Positions 52,404-61,762 of a stretch of 64,000 nt of DNA are shown here, piece after piece. The stretch is from Chitinophaga sp. CF418. Its GTDB lineage: Bacteria; Bacteroidota; Bacteroidia; Chitinophagales; Chitinophagaceae. Below the pieces are notes generated by a model. That model was given only the letters and a program-made list of their open reading frames with translations, was not told where the DNA came from and ran no database searches. The translations under genes and the position numbers were made by a program. Location of the stretch: the NCBI RefSeq assembly GCF_900142925.1, contig NZ_FRCN01000013.1:255751-319750 (forward strand). The letters are read 5' to 3'. The stretch's first letter is position 1; each line of letters opens with the position of its first letter.

Positions 52404-53492
52404 TTATTTTAATATCTGTTCCAGTTTGGCTTCCAATGCCCTACCACGCAGGTTGCGGGCAATGATGTTCCCCTTGGGGTCTATCAGGAAGTTCGCAGGA
52501 ATGGCATTTACACCATATAATTGTGCGACTTCATTACTCCATCCCTTCAGATCAGACACCTGGGTCCACTGTAAATTATCCTTCTTTACAGCCCCTAACC
52601 AGCGATCTTTGTCCTGATCCAGGGAAACCCCCAGGATGGTGAAATTTTTGTCTTTAAAGCGCTCAAAAGCCTTTACAACGTTTGGATTCTCTGCCCGGCA
52701 TGGACCGCACCAGCTGGCCCAGAAATCTACCAGCACATATTTTCCACGGAAAGAGGACAATTTAACCGGCTTACCATTGATGTCATCCTGGGTAAAGTCA
52801 GTAGCTACCCCGCCGCCTTCACTCTCCCCTTTCACACTGCGCAGGTATTTGGTTGCTGCCAATCCATATTTGGATTCTTTCAGCGGCTGGTCCAGTGAGT
52901 TGAAGATATTCTCAAATTCATCCGGTTCCAGACGGCCACGTAACTCATTGACTAATATCCACAAACTAGCCAGCTGTTTTGGATGGCCTTTTATAAAGTC
53001 CCTTCCGGTATTCACCACATCTTCATTAAAGAGGGATGCCTTGGCACGGAAAGCATTCTTCGCCGCCTCATCGTCACCCGGTATTTTTGACGCTTCCGCA
53101 TTCAGGACCTGTGCGCGTTCGATCAGGGCCAGAAACGTCTTCTGATACGCCTGCATCGCTTTGTTCTCTTCATTTCCCTTCACGGCCGTAGCAACAGGGA
53201 AGCTCTGCGCATTCAATGTATAATGTACTGGTTCCTTGCCTGTTACAAACAGTAAGGGATTCTGTACGCCCTCCAGGACCACTGCGTAAATAGACAGTCC
53301 CTTCGCTTCAGATACTTTGAATGAGAATTTTCCCCCCTTCAGGGATGTTGAATCCTTCGGATTATTATCATCATCTGAATACAGATAGATCTTTTTGCCG
53401 TCGGCTCCCGTCAATGTACCGGAGATCTCCTGCTGGGCAAAGGCTGCACATGAGAAAAGCACCGCAAGGGCGCTGGTAACAAGTTGTTTCAT
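52404..53492 (-). CDS. TlpA-family thiol-disulfide oxidoreductase with DUF4369 (paralogue)
   Basis: The 362-residue protein has the same architecture as its neighbour: signal peptide (AVLFSCAAFAQ), DUF4369 (ISGTLTGADGKKIYLYSDDD), linker, and thioredoxin domain with WASWCGPCRAENP. The C-terminal halves of both proteins are nearly collinear (QWTQVSDLKGWSNEVAQLYGVNAIPANFLIDPKGNIIARNLRG), pointing to a recent tandem duplication. It lies directly downstream of hisIE (24-bp gap) but a role in histidine synthesis is not suggested. Confidence 0.9.
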   Translation of the reverse strand: MKQLVTSALAVLFSCAAFAQQEISGTLTGADGKKIYLYSDDDNNPKDSTSLKGGKFSFKVSEAKGLSIYAVVLEGVQNPLLFVTGKEPVHYTLNAQSFPVATAVKGNEENKAMQAYQKTFLALIERAQVLNAEASKIPGDDEAAKNAFRAKASLFNEDVVNTGRDFIKGHPKQLASLWILVNELRGRLEPDEFENIFNSLDQPLKESKYGLAATKYLRSVKGESEGGGVATDFTQDDINGKPVKLSSFRGKYVLVDFWASWCGPCRAENPNVVKAFERFKDKNFTILGVSLDQDKDRWLGAVKKDNLQWTQVSDLKGWSNEVAQLYGVNAIPANFLIDPKGNIIARNLRGRALEAKLEQILK

Positions 53493-53516
53493 TCCCTCTA
53501 ATATAAAAAATAACTG

Positions 53517-54125
53517 CTATTTATCGTGCCTTTTCTTCAGAATGGACAATACGTCGGACAACTGGTATCCCTTTGCATTGAGCAGCACGAGATAATGGAA
53601 AAGCAGGTCTGCTGATTCATTCAGGAACAGCTCCTCATTATCGTCTTTAGCTTCTATAACGACTTCCACCGCCTCTTCCCCTACTTTCTGTGCAATCTTA
53701 TTAATTCCTTTTGCAAACAGCTTGGATGTATAGGAATTCTCCGAAGGATTGTTCTTTCTGTCGGTAATAATGCTTTCCAGCTTTGACAGGAAATCATTAC
53801 TGACATTCTCTTCCTCCCAGCAGGTATCTGCTCCTGTATGGCATACCACACCGGCGGGGATAGCCTTGATTAGCAAGGTATCACTATCGCAATCCACCCT
53901 GATCTCCTGAAGGGTCAGAAAATTACCGCTTTCCTCACCTTTTGTCCACAGACGCTGTCTGGAACGACTGAAAAAGGTCACTTTGCCCTCCTGCAGGGTC
54001 TTATCCAGTGCTTCCTGGTTCATATACCCCAGCATCAGGACTTTCAGTGTAGCTGAATCCTGTACAATGGCAGGTACCAGACCATCCGCACATTTGTCAA
54101 AATTTATCTGTTTGTTGTTATACAT
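53517..54125 (-). CDS. hisIE: Bifunctional phosphoribosyl-AMP cyclohydrolase / phosphoribosyl-ATP pyrophosphatase
   Basis: A 202-residue fusion: HisI (1 to about 110; FDKCADGLVPAIVQD, metal Cys in VDCDSDTLLIKAIPAGVVCHTGADTCW) then HisE (about 115-202; GEEAVEVVIEAKDDNEELFLNESADLLFHYLVLL). It catalyses steps 2 and 3 of histidine synthesis. It is the last gene of the trp-his superoperon. Confidence 0.95.
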   Translation of the reverse strand: MYNNKQINFDKCADGLVPAIVQDSATLKVLMLGYMNQEALDKTLQEGKVTFFSRSRQRLWTKGEESGNFLTLQEIRVDCDSDTLLIKAIPAGVVCHTGADTCWEEENVSNDFLSKLESIITDRKNNPSENSYTSKLFAKGINKIAQKVGEEAVEVVIEAKDDNEELFLNESADLLFHYLVLLNAKGYQLSDVLSILKKRHDK

Positions 54126-54183
54126 GCAGTAGTCATATTTTAAAGTAAGATATACCGTCCAGCAGGCAAAATTAGTAGTTTTC

Positions 54184-54939
54184 TCAGAACCTGATATTTA
54201 TGCCTCTCTGATACAGGTATGTTTTTAATGCCTGGATCTCAATTTCTTTATAGTGGAAAATGCTGGCCGCCAATGCAGCATCTGCCTGGGCGGTTTCAAA
54301 TACATCCATAAAATGATCCATCGTACCTGCTCCACCGGAAGCGATCACGGGTACATTCAGGTTTTGGGACAACTTTCCCGTAATGTCCAGCGCAAATCCC
54401 TTTTTGGTACCGTCATTGTTCATCGAGGTCAGCAGAATTTCTCCCGCGCCACGCTGTACGGCTTCCTTTGCCCAATCATATGCCTTGATCTCGGTTTTTA
54501 CCCGGCCACCATTCAGGTATACATACCAGTCGCCATCCTCAAAGCGGGTATCAATGGCCAGCACTACACACTGACTACCAAATTCACGAGCCAGTTCATC
54601 TACCAGCTCAGGACGTTTGAAAGCGGAAGTATTAACAGATATTTTGTCTGCGCCTGATTGCAGTAATACATTCACATCCTCTACGGAAGAGATGCCACCA
54701 CCTACGGTGAATGGAATATTCACGTGTTTTGCAATGCGCGTTACCAGTTCAGACAAAGTCTTCCTGCGCTCATTGGTGGCTGTAATATCCAGGAACACCA
54801 GTTCATCCGCTCCCTGCTCCGCATATAAAGCACCCAGTTCAATAGGATCGCCTGCGTCGCGTATATTCTCAAAGTTCACACCCTTTACTGTGCGGCCATC
54901 TTTGATATCAAGACAGGGAATGATACGTTTCGTTAACAT
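54184..54939 (-). CDS. hisF: Imidazole glycerol phosphate synthase cyclase subunit
   Basis: The 251-residue TIM barrel has catalytic Asp11 in IIPCLDIKDGRTVKG and the second Asp in SMNNDGTKKGF. With HisH it makes imidazole glycerol phosphate and AICAR. It lies 29 bp after hisA and 58 bp before hisIE. Confidence 0.96.
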   Translation of the reverse strand: MLTKRIIPCLDIKDGRTVKGVNFENIRDAGDPIELGALYAEQGADELVFLDITATNERRKTLSELVTRIAKHVNIPFTVGGGISSVEDVNVLLQSGADKISVNTSAFKRPELVDELAREFGSQCVVLAIDTRFEDGDWYVYLNGGRVKTEIKAYDWAKEAVQRGAGEILLTSMNNDGTKKGFALDITGKLSQNLNVPVIASGGAGTMDHFMDVFETAQADAALAASIFHYKEIEIQALKTYLYQRGINIRF

Positions 54940-54968
54940 GATTAAAAAATTTGGAATTAAGATTGGGA

Positions 54969-56129
54969 TCAGGAATTCAATTTCACGAATTCAGCCAGTT
55001 CCGGCATAGTGATCCTTTCCTCGTAAATTGCTTTCCCTACTATCACACCACTGCAACCTGCCTCTGCCAGTGCATGCACATCTGCCATCGTGCTCACGCC
55101 ACCGCTGGCAACAAAGTCGATCTGTGGGAAACGTTGCAGGATCTTTTCATACAAAGCGATGGAAGGTCCCTGTAAAAGTCCGTCCTTCGCAATGTCTGTA
55201 CAAAAGACATGTTTTACGCCCTGTTTCACATTTTCTTCCAGGAAGTCAAATACAGAAAGTTCTGTTGTTTCCAGCCATCCGCCTACGGCGATCTTTTCTT
55301 CTTTTACATCTGCTCCCAGGAAGATCTTTTCTGCACCATACTTCTTCACCCAACCAGTGAACAAAGCCGGATCTTTCACCGCTATACTACCTATCGTCGC
55401 CAGTTTGGCTCCGTTTTCATATACAATGCGCAGATCATCCTCTGTTTTGATCCCTCCACCGAAATCTATCACCAGGCTGGTTTTACCGGCAATAGCTTCC
55501 AGCACTTTCCAGTTCACTACAGCGCCTTTTTTAGCACCATCCAGATCTACCAGATGTAAACGGCGTACGCCAATACTTTCAAAGGCCTTGGCTACCTCCA
55601 GCGGATGCTCATTGTATACTTTCTTCTGTCCGTAATCGCCCTGTGTGAGACGCACACATTTACCATCTATAATGTCGATAGCAGGAATAATGGTGAACCC
55701 ACTTCCTGTTGCCTTATCAAGTTGCAATTTCATCTTGCAGAAAACAATATTATCTTTTGTGAAATGATCTCCCCAGAATTCATACCCGCGTTTTATATAA
55801 AATCCTTCTGCAGTATTACGGGCATTGCACCATAAAGCTGGAATATGCTCTTTTCTGCAAAAGTCTTCTACATACTGCATCAGCAGGCTGCCATACCCTT
55901 TACCCTGACAGTCGGGATGCACAGCCAGTTTACGAAACTGTGCGGATTGCTTTTGCGGGAACAATGATACGATCCCTCTTAACCTGTTATCCTCAAACAG
56001 ACCAAAATGTAAACCGTCTTCATCATGATCTACGCGCATTGCTTCCAATGTGGCATCAGGATATAGCACATCCCTGCGCAGTTGCAATGTATCTTCTGAA
56101 TTGATCCTTCTTATCTGTACCGGCTGCAT
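54969..56129 (-). CDS. hisA: ProFAR isomerase HisA with N-terminal GNAT acetyltransferase domain
   Basis: A 386-residue fusion. Residues 1 to about 135 form a GNAT domain: FRKLAVHPDCQGKGYGSLLMQYVEDFC holds the acetyl-CoA pyrophosphate loop (Q-G-K-G-Y-G, residues 75-80) and NTAEGFYIKRGYEFWGDHF the C-terminal GNAT motif. Residues about 145-386 are HisA (FTIIPAIDIIDGKCVRL; catalytic Asp152; VFCTDIAKDGLLQGPS). HisA alone is about 240 residues. It isomerises ProFAR to PRFAR in step 4 of histidine synthesis; the acetyltransferase substrate is unknown. The frame is open throughout, so the fusion is not an artefact of a read-through. Confidence 0.9.
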   Translation of the reverse strand: MQPVQIRRINSEDTLQLRRDVLYPDATLEAMRVDHDEDGLHFGLFEDNRLRGIVSLFPQKQSAQFRKLAVHPDCQGKGYGSLLMQYVEDFCRKEHIPALWCNARNTAEGFYIKRGYEFWGDHFTKDNIVFCKMKLQLDKATGSGFTIIPAIDIIDGKCVRLTQGDYGQKKVYNEHPLEVAKAFESIGVRRLHLVDLDGAKKGAVVNWKVLEAIAGKTSLVIDFGGGIKTEDDLRIVYENGAKLATIGSIAVKDPALFTGWVKKYGAEKIFLGADVKEEKIAVGGWLETTELSVFDFLEENVKQGVKHVFCTDIAKDGLLQGPSIALYEKILQRFPQIDFVASGGVSTMADVHALAEAGCSGVIVGKAIYEERITMPELAEFVKLNS

Positions 56130-56135
56130 AGTATT

Positions 56136-56729
56136 TTATAACTTCAGGAAATTCTCCAGGATCTTCTGCCCCTCTCCGGCTGATTTTTCCGGGTGGAACT
56201 GTACCGCATAGAAATTATCTTTCTGCAATGCAGCACTGTAGTTGATCACATAGTTGGCGGTAGCCACTGTATACGGACTTAATGCGGCATAGTAGCTATG
56301 TACAAAATACATGTAGGAGTTCTCTGGCACATGTTCAAACATCGTGCTGTACAATCCTGTTACGTTGTTCCATCCTATCTGAGGTATCTTCAGCAGGTTA
56401 TCCACCGGCGACTGGAAACGTTTTACCTCCACATCAAAAATACCAAGACAGTTGGTATCGTTTTCCTCTGAGTGTTTACACATCAGCTGCATACCCAGGC
56501 AAATGCCCAGTACCGGTTGTTTTAAACCCGTGATCAACTGGTCCAGCTTTCTCTCCCGCAGATAACGCATGGCAGAACTGGCTTCTCCCACACCCGGGAA
56601 GATCACTTTATCTGCCGCCTTAATCGCTTCAGGATCGTCTGTTACCACTCCTTCAACGCCCAGTCTGTCCAATGCAAACAGCACAGAACGGATGTTACCG
56701 GCATTATATTTTATGATGACCGTCTTCAT
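56136..56729 (-). CDS. hisH: Imidazole glycerol phosphate synthase glutaminase subunit
   Basis: The 197-residue class I glutaminase has the nucleophile Cys in VLGICLGMQLM and the His-x-Glu pair in AVQFHPEKS. It supplies ammonia to HisF. It follows trpA by only 13 bp, so it is co-transcribed with the trp genes, and is followed by hisA at 6 bp. Confidence 0.96.
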   Translation of the reverse strand: MKTVIIKYNAGNIRSVLFALDRLGVEGVVTDDPEAIKAADKVIFPGVGEASSAMRYLRERKLDQLITGLKQPVLGICLGMQLMCKHSEENDTNCLGIFDVEVKRFQSPVDNLLKIPQIGWNNVTGLYSTMFEHVPENSYMYFVHSYYAALSPYTVATANYVINYSAALQKDNFYAVQFHPEKSAGEGQKILENFLKL

Positions 56730-56742
56730 ATATTCTTCTTGT

Positions 56743-57513
56743 CTATTTTACGCCAGCAATAAACTGCTGTATTGCTGAATCCAGGTTAGTTGCTTTTTCA
56801 AGGGCGCGGATAAAGGCTGTTCCTATCACACCGCCATTGCTGTGAACGGTAGCAGCATCAAAGGTAGCTTTATCTTTGATACCAAACCCGATCAGTACAG
56901 GATTCTTCAGCTGCAATGCTTCCAGCCTTTCGAAATAAGCCTGCTGATGTCCCATGTCTTTATCCGTACCTGTTGTGGAAGAAGAAGACACGGCATATAT
57001 AAATCCTTTGCTCACGCTATCTATCTTACGAATGCGCTCTTCGCTGGTTTCAGGCGTTACGAGAAATACCAGGTGCAGACCATATTTCTCAAAAACGGGC
57101 CTGTATTCAGACTCATACTCATCCATCGGCAAATCAGGCAGGATCACGCCATCCACACCCACTTCTGCACATTTCTTACAGAAGTTCTCAATACCGTACA
57201 ACAATACCGGATTCAGATATCCCATCAGAAGTACCGGCACATGTATATCTTCCCTGAAATTCTTCAGCTGTTCAAACAGTACTCTTAAGCTCATACCATT
57301 GCTGATGGCACGGGTACTGCTATCCTGGATCACAGGCCCATCCGCCAGTGGATCTGAGAAAGGCATACCAAGTTCGATAATATCCGTGCCATACTGCTGT
57401 AATGCCTTCATGACAGGCAGTGTATCATTCAGCTCAGGGAATCCTGCAGTACAATAGATATTCAGAACACCCTTTCTTTTGCCGGCAAATAATTGATCTA
57501 TACGATTGCTCAT
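56743..57513 (-). CDS. trpA: Tryptophan synthase alpha chain
   Basis: The 256-residue TIM barrel has the catalytic Glu in IIELGMPFSDPLADGPVIQ and the FSDP loop Asp. It releases indole from indole glycerol phosphate to TrpB. It stands 9 bp after trpB and 13 bp before hisH. Confidence 0.96.
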   Translation of the reverse strand: MSNRIDQLFAGKRKGVLNIYCTAGFPELNDTLPVMKALQQYGTDIIELGMPFSDPLADGPVIQDSSTRAISNGMSLRVLFEQLKNFREDIHVPVLLMGYLNPVLLYGIENFCKKCAEVGVDGVILPDLPMDEYESEYRPVFEKYGLHLVFLVTPETSEERIRKIDSVSKGFIYAVSSSSTTGTDKDMGHQQAYFERLEALQLKNPVLIGFGIKDKATFDAATVHSNGGVIGTAFIRALEKATNLDSAIQQFIAGVK

Positions 57514-57522
57514 AAAATATGT

Positions 57523-58749
57523 TTATACGTTATCGCCAGTATTACCAGGCAAATTACGAATGTAAGTTTCCATGTCTTTATCACCACGGCCGCTCAAACA
57601 TACTACTACTACATCATCTGGTTTAAAAGCTACCTGTCCCAGTTTAGCCAGCGCATGAGATGATTCCAGCGCCGGGATGATACCTTCCAGGCGGGTCAGT
57701 TCATATGCTGCTGCCAGGGCTTCATCATCCGTCGCATTCAGAAAAGTGGCACGTCCTGTTTCATAAAGATGGGCATGCAACGGACCAATACCGGGATAAT
57801 CCAGTCCTGCGGAAATTGAGTACGGCTCAGTGATCTGACCGTCTTCTGTCTGCATCAGCAGGGTTTTGCTCGCATGGATAATACCCAGCTTACCCAGTTG
57901 TGTAGTTGCAGCAGAATGACCGGAATGCACACCCTTACCACCTGCTTCTATGGCTATCAGTTTCACACCTGGTTCATCCAGGAAGTGATAATATGCGCCG
58001 GCTGCATTACTGCCACCACCGATACATGCCATCACATAGTCAGGATTTTCTCGTCCTGTCTTTTCAAGCAATTGTTTTTTAATTTCCTCGCTGATTACAG
58101 ACTGGAAGCGGGTCACCATATCCGGATAAGGATGTGGACCTGCTGCTGTGCCGAGGATATAATGTGTATTCACCGGGTTATTGATCCAGTCGCGGATCGC
58201 CTCATTACAGGCATCCTTCAGGGTCTGACTACCGCTGGTAGCTGGTACGACAGTTGCACCCAGCATCTTCATACGCGCTACATTCGGCGCCTGACGCTTG
58301 ATATCAATGCTACCCATATACACCACACATTCCAGTCCCATCAAAGCACAAACAGTAGCAGTAGCTACGCCGTGTTGTCCTGCGCCGGTTTCAGCGATGA
58401 TACGCGTCTTGCCCAGGCGTTTTGCCAGCAGGATCTGCCCGATCGTGTTGTTTACCTTATGAGCTCCTGTATGGTTCAGATCTTCACGTTTGAGATAGAT
58501 CTTCGCTTTATACTTCTCAGACAAACGTTTTGCAAAGTATAGAGGGGAAGGACGACCTACGTAGTCGCGCAGCAGCTGGTCAAACTCTTCCTGGAATCCC
58601 GGTTCACGCAGTATTGCCAGGTAATTGCGCTGCAGCTCCTCCACATTCGGATATAACATCTCCGGAATGTAAGCGCCGCCAAATCTGCCGTAAAAGCCTT
58701 TTTCATCTACATGATACTTAGAGCCGAACGTATTTCCCGCGATCTTCAT
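57523..58749 (-). CDS. trpB: Tryptophan synthase beta chain
   Basis: The 408-residue PLP enzyme has the Schiff-base Lys in LNHTGAHKVNN, the substrate Glu/Ala loop ETGAGQHGVA and the phosphate cup GGGSNA. It condenses indole with serine. It belongs to the canonical TrpB1 group, consistent with its neighbour trpA. Confidence 0.97.
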   Translation of the reverse strand: MKIAGNTFGSKYHVDEKGFYGRFGGAYIPEMLYPNVEELQRNYLAILREPGFQEEFDQLLRDYVGRPSPLYFAKRLSEKYKAKIYLKREDLNHTGAHKVNNTIGQILLAKRLGKTRIIAETGAGQHGVATATVCALMGLECVVYMGSIDIKRQAPNVARMKMLGATVVPATSGSQTLKDACNEAIRDWINNPVNTHYILGTAAGPHPYPDMVTRFQSVISEEIKKQLLEKTGRENPDYVMACIGGGSNAAGAYYHFLDEPGVKLIAIEAGGKGVHSGHSAATTQLGKLGIIHASKTLLMQTEDGQITEPYSISAGLDYPGIGPLHAHLYETGRATFLNATDDEALAAAYELTRLEGIIPALESSHALAKLGQVAFKPDDVVVVCLSGRGDKDMETYIRNLPGNTGDNV

Positions 58750-58756
58750 GCTATGA

Positions 58757-59392
58757 TTATTTTAAATAAGTTGAATGAATCTGATCTGTAAATAACCGCA
58801 CCTTTTCCATATTCTTCACACCTGGTTGTATCTCAAATCTGCTGTTCACATCTACTGCAAACAATGCAGGCATCTGCAGCTGCAGCAATTCAGGCGTTTC
58901 TTCCAGACCTATGCCACCGCTCAGGTAGAAGGGGTGCGAATAAGGATAGGTCTTCAACAGCTCCCAGTTAAAACGTTTGCCGGTTCCACCATATTCCTTA
59001 CCTGCTTCTGTATCGAACAGGAAATAGTCTGTCACCGGCAAATAAGCTGATAACAAAGCTGACCAGTCTACGTTTTCTCCTACGCGGAAAGCTTTTATCA
59101 CAGGTACACTCTTCTGTATAGCAGCACAGTACTCCGGTGTTTCGTCACCGTGCAGCTGCACCATATCCAGGCCATAATCAGCAATAGTACGTTGTACCTG
59201 TTCCAGCGGCGCATTTACAAATACACCTACTTTTTTGATGCCTTCCGTTTCGCGGACAGTACGGGCATCTATTTTGTGTCCCGCAAAGCGCGGCGACTTT
59301 TCATAGAATATAAAGCCGGCATAATTAACCTGATAATTCACCAGTTGTTGCAGGTCTTCTCTCCGTGTAATACCGCAGACCTTTATTTTCAT
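58757..59392 (-). CDS. trpF: Phosphoribosylanthranilate isomerase
   Basis: The 211-residue barrel has the catalytic Cys in MKIKVCGITRREDL and the Asp in FLFDTEAG; GGTGKRFNW is the conserved phosphate region. It catalyses the Amadori rearrangement before TrpC. It overlaps trpC by 4 bp. Confidence 0.95.
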   Translation of the reverse strand: MKIKVCGITRREDLQQLVNYQVNYAGFIFYEKSPRFAGHKIDARTVRETEGIKKVGVFVNAPLEQVQRTIADYGLDMVQLHGDETPEYCAAIQKSVPVIKAFRVGENVDWSALLSAYLPVTDYFLFDTEAGKEYGGTGKRFNWELLKTYPYSHPFYLSGGIGLEETPELLQLQMPALFAVDVNSRFEIQPGVKNMEKVRLFTDQIHSTYLK

Positions 59393-60189
59393 TGTACTGA
59401 TTTGTTGGCCAGTTCCGTCACAAAGTGCTCAAATGCCCTTGGCGGATTTTCCTGTTTCATAAAATGCTCTCCTATCAGGAATCCCTGGAAGCCTGCCTGT
59501 TTCAGCGTTACGATAGCATCTGTATTGCTGATGCCACTTTCAGCCACCTTGCATTTATCCGCCGGGATCTGCGACGCAAGTTCACAGGAACGGTTGAAAT
59601 CAACCTTAAATGTGGTAAGGTCACGGTTGTTGACACCGACCATTTGTATATGATCGGTCACTTTATCCAGCTGATCTCCGCTATGTACTTCCAGCAACAC
59701 TTCCAGTCCGAGGTTATTGGCAAAAGCTGCCAGTTGCGCTACTTCCTGCTTTGACAGGCATTCTGCTATCAGCAGGATCACATCTGCACCGATGGCCTTT
59801 GCTTCCACGATCTGGTATTCATCCACAATAAAATCCTTCCGGAGGATGGGGATATTATTCAGCGCCCTTGCCTGTTGCAGATCATCCGAAGAACCACCGA
59901 AATACTTCTCGTCTGTCAGTACTGACAAGCCGGAAGCTCCGTAGCGGGTATATGCGGTTGTTACATCCTGTACTGTCACGTTACCATTGATAATGCCCTT
60001 TGAAGGAGAGCGTCTCTTGAACTCTGCAATAATACCCGTCTTCTCCGGGTCCCGGAGAAACTGGGCCAGTGACAGTGGTGTACGTTTGAACCAGGATACC
60101 TGTTCCAGTTCTTCCACGCTCCGCTGTTGTTTACGGGCGGCCACTTCTGTATGCTTGTGGGCTACTATTTCTGTCAGGATATTTTTCAT
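59389..60189 (-). CDS. trpC: Indole-3-glycerol phosphate synthase
   Basis: The 266-residue barrel has the catalytic Lys and Glu in IIAEFKRRSPSKG, and ILRKDFIVDEYQI, VGVNNRDLTTF and VAESGISN. It closes the indole ring. It overlaps trpD and trpF by 4 bp each. Confidence 0.96.
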   Translation of the reverse strand: MKNILTEIVAHKHTEVAARKQQRSVEELEQVSWFKRTPLSLAQFLRDPEKTGIIAEFKRRSPSKGIINGNVTVQDVTTAYTRYGASGLSVLTDEKYFGGSSDDLQQARALNNIPILRKDFIVDEYQIVEAKAIGADVILLIAECLSKQEVAQLAAFANNLGLEVLLEVHSGDQLDKVTDHIQMVGVNNRDLTTFKVDFNRSCELASQIPADKCKVAESGISNTDAIVTLKQAGFQGFLIGEHFMKQENPPRAFEHFVTELANKSVQ

Positions 60190-61181
60190 GATTGCAAGCT
60201 TATCAACTTCTTAAACGCGTTCTGCGCTGCGCCTGATTCCAGCGATTCTACAGCTGCCAGGAAACAGTCATTATAATTATCAAATTTCTCCATACAATAC
60301 AGCCCCATAGCAGCGTTAGCCAATACTACCGAGTTCTGCGCCCAGGTTCCTTCACCTTTCAATATCTTCATAAAGATCTTCGCTGCCGCTTCCACTGTGT
60401 TGCCACCGTAGATATCTTCCGGGTATACTTTACGCTTACCCAGCTGTTCCGGTGTCCAGTCTTTCTCTCCCTCGTTAGTGATAACACGGGTATCAGCAGT
60501 CAGGGAGATCTCATCATAACCGTCCAGACTATAAACGATTGCATAGCGCTTGTCAGTCTGCTGGAACAGATAATTATACACCCTCGCCAGTTCCAGGCTG
60601 TACACTCCTATCAGCTGATGCTGTGCGAACGCCGGATTTACCAGCGGCCCCAGCATATTGAAGAAAGTACGGATACCCAGCTGGCGGCGCACACCGGCTA
60701 CATTCTTCAAAGCAGGATGGAACAATGGTGCATGCAGGAAACAAACGCCCGCCTCTTCCAGCTCTTCCCTGAGCTTTGCGTCATCATTCTTGAATTTGTA
60801 TCCGGCAGATTCCATCAGGTTGGAAGCTCCGCTAATGGAAGATACGCCATAGTTGCCATGTTTGGCTACTTTTCCGCCCGCGCCCGCTACAATGAAACAG
60901 GACAGGGTAGATACATTAAAAGTATTCTTACCATCTCCACCAGTACCTACTATATCAAGCACTTCGTATCCATTCAGGTTCACCGGCACACACAGTTCCA
61001 GCAATGCATCCCTGAAGCCCAGCAATTCATCAACAGTAATGCTGCGCATCAGGAAAACGGTCATAAAAGCGGCAAGCTCACTTTCATTGTACATGCCTTT
61101 TGAAATACTGATGAGTATCTCTTTGGCCGCTTCCCGGCTAAATGTTTTATGTTCAAAAAGGTAATTGAGTATCTTTTTCAT
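60186..61181 (-). CDS. trpD: Anthranilate phosphoribosyltransferase
   Basis: The protein carries the PRPP-binding motifs DIVGTGGDGKNTFNVST and KHGNYGVSSISGASNLMES. It joins anthranilate to PRPP. The start at 61181 (MKKILNYLFEHK) is preferred over an ATG six codons upstream that overlaps trpG. PRPP is also the substrate of histidine synthesis, a metabolic link to the his genes of this operon. Confidence 0.95.
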   Translation of the reverse strand: MKKILNYLFEHKTFSREAAKEILISISKGMYNESELAAFMTVFLMRSITVDELLGFRDALLELCVPVNLNGYEVLDIVGTGGDGKNTFNVSTLSCFIVAGAGGKVAKHGNYGVSSISGASNLMESAGYKFKNDDAKLREELEEAGVCFLHAPLFHPALKNVAGVRRQLGIRTFFNMLGPLVNPAFAQHQLIGVYSLELARVYNYLFQQTDKRYAIVYSLDGYDEISLTADTRVITNEGEKDWTPEQLGKRKVYPEDIYGGNTVEAAAKIFMKILKGEGTWAQNSVVLANAAMGLYCMEKFDNYNDCFLAAVESLESGAAQNAFKKLISLQS

Positions 61182-61191
61182 TACTTGGAAT

Positions 61192-61761
61192 TTAAGCATT
61201 CAACCAGTTACGAAGGATCTGTTCTCCCTGTGGTGTCAGTACACTTTCAGGATGGAACTGCACGCCACTTACATCATATTTCTTATGCTGCAGCGCCATG
61301 ATATAATTGTTGTCATCCCTGGCAGTTATTACCAGATCAGGAGATAATGTTGCTTCATCCACCACCCATGAATGATAGCGGCCAACTTCCAGCTGATCCG
61401 GCAAACCATTGAACAGTCGGCCGTCCCTGGCAGTAATGTTCACATTCGTCGCTACGCCATGGTATACCTCTTTCAGGTTGATCAGCTTCGCACCAAAAGC
61501 CTCTCCGATAGCCTGTTGACCCAGGCACACCCCGAAGATGGATTTACTCGCCGCATATTCCCTGATCAGCGGTAACAGCAGTCCTGCTTCTTCAGGAATA
61601 CCCGGTCCGGGAGACAGGATGATCTTGTCATAATCCTTTACTTTCTCTAATGGTATTTCATCGTTGCGCACCACCGTCACTTTACCATTGATGATCTTCT
61701 CCACCAGGTGCACCAGGTTATAGGTAAATGAATCGTAATTATCGAACACCAGAATATTCAT
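61192..61761 (-). CDS. trpG: Anthranilate synthase component II (glutaminase)
   Basis: The 189-residue glutamine amidotransferase has the nucleophile Cys in FGVCLGQQAIGEAFG and the HPES motif (VQFHPESVL). It may also serve p-aminobenzoate synthesis. It follows trpE by 1 bp. Confidence 0.95.
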   Translation of the reverse strand: MNILVFDNYDSFTYNLVHLVEKIINGKVTVVRNDEIPLEKVKDYDKIILSPGPGIPEEAGLLLPLIREYAASKSIFGVCLGQQAIGEAFGAKLINLKEVYHGVATNVNITARDGRLFNGLPDQLEVGRYHSWVVDEATLSPDLVITARDDNNYIMALQHKKYDVSGVQFHPESVLTPQGEQILRNWLNA

Positions 61762-61762
61762 G

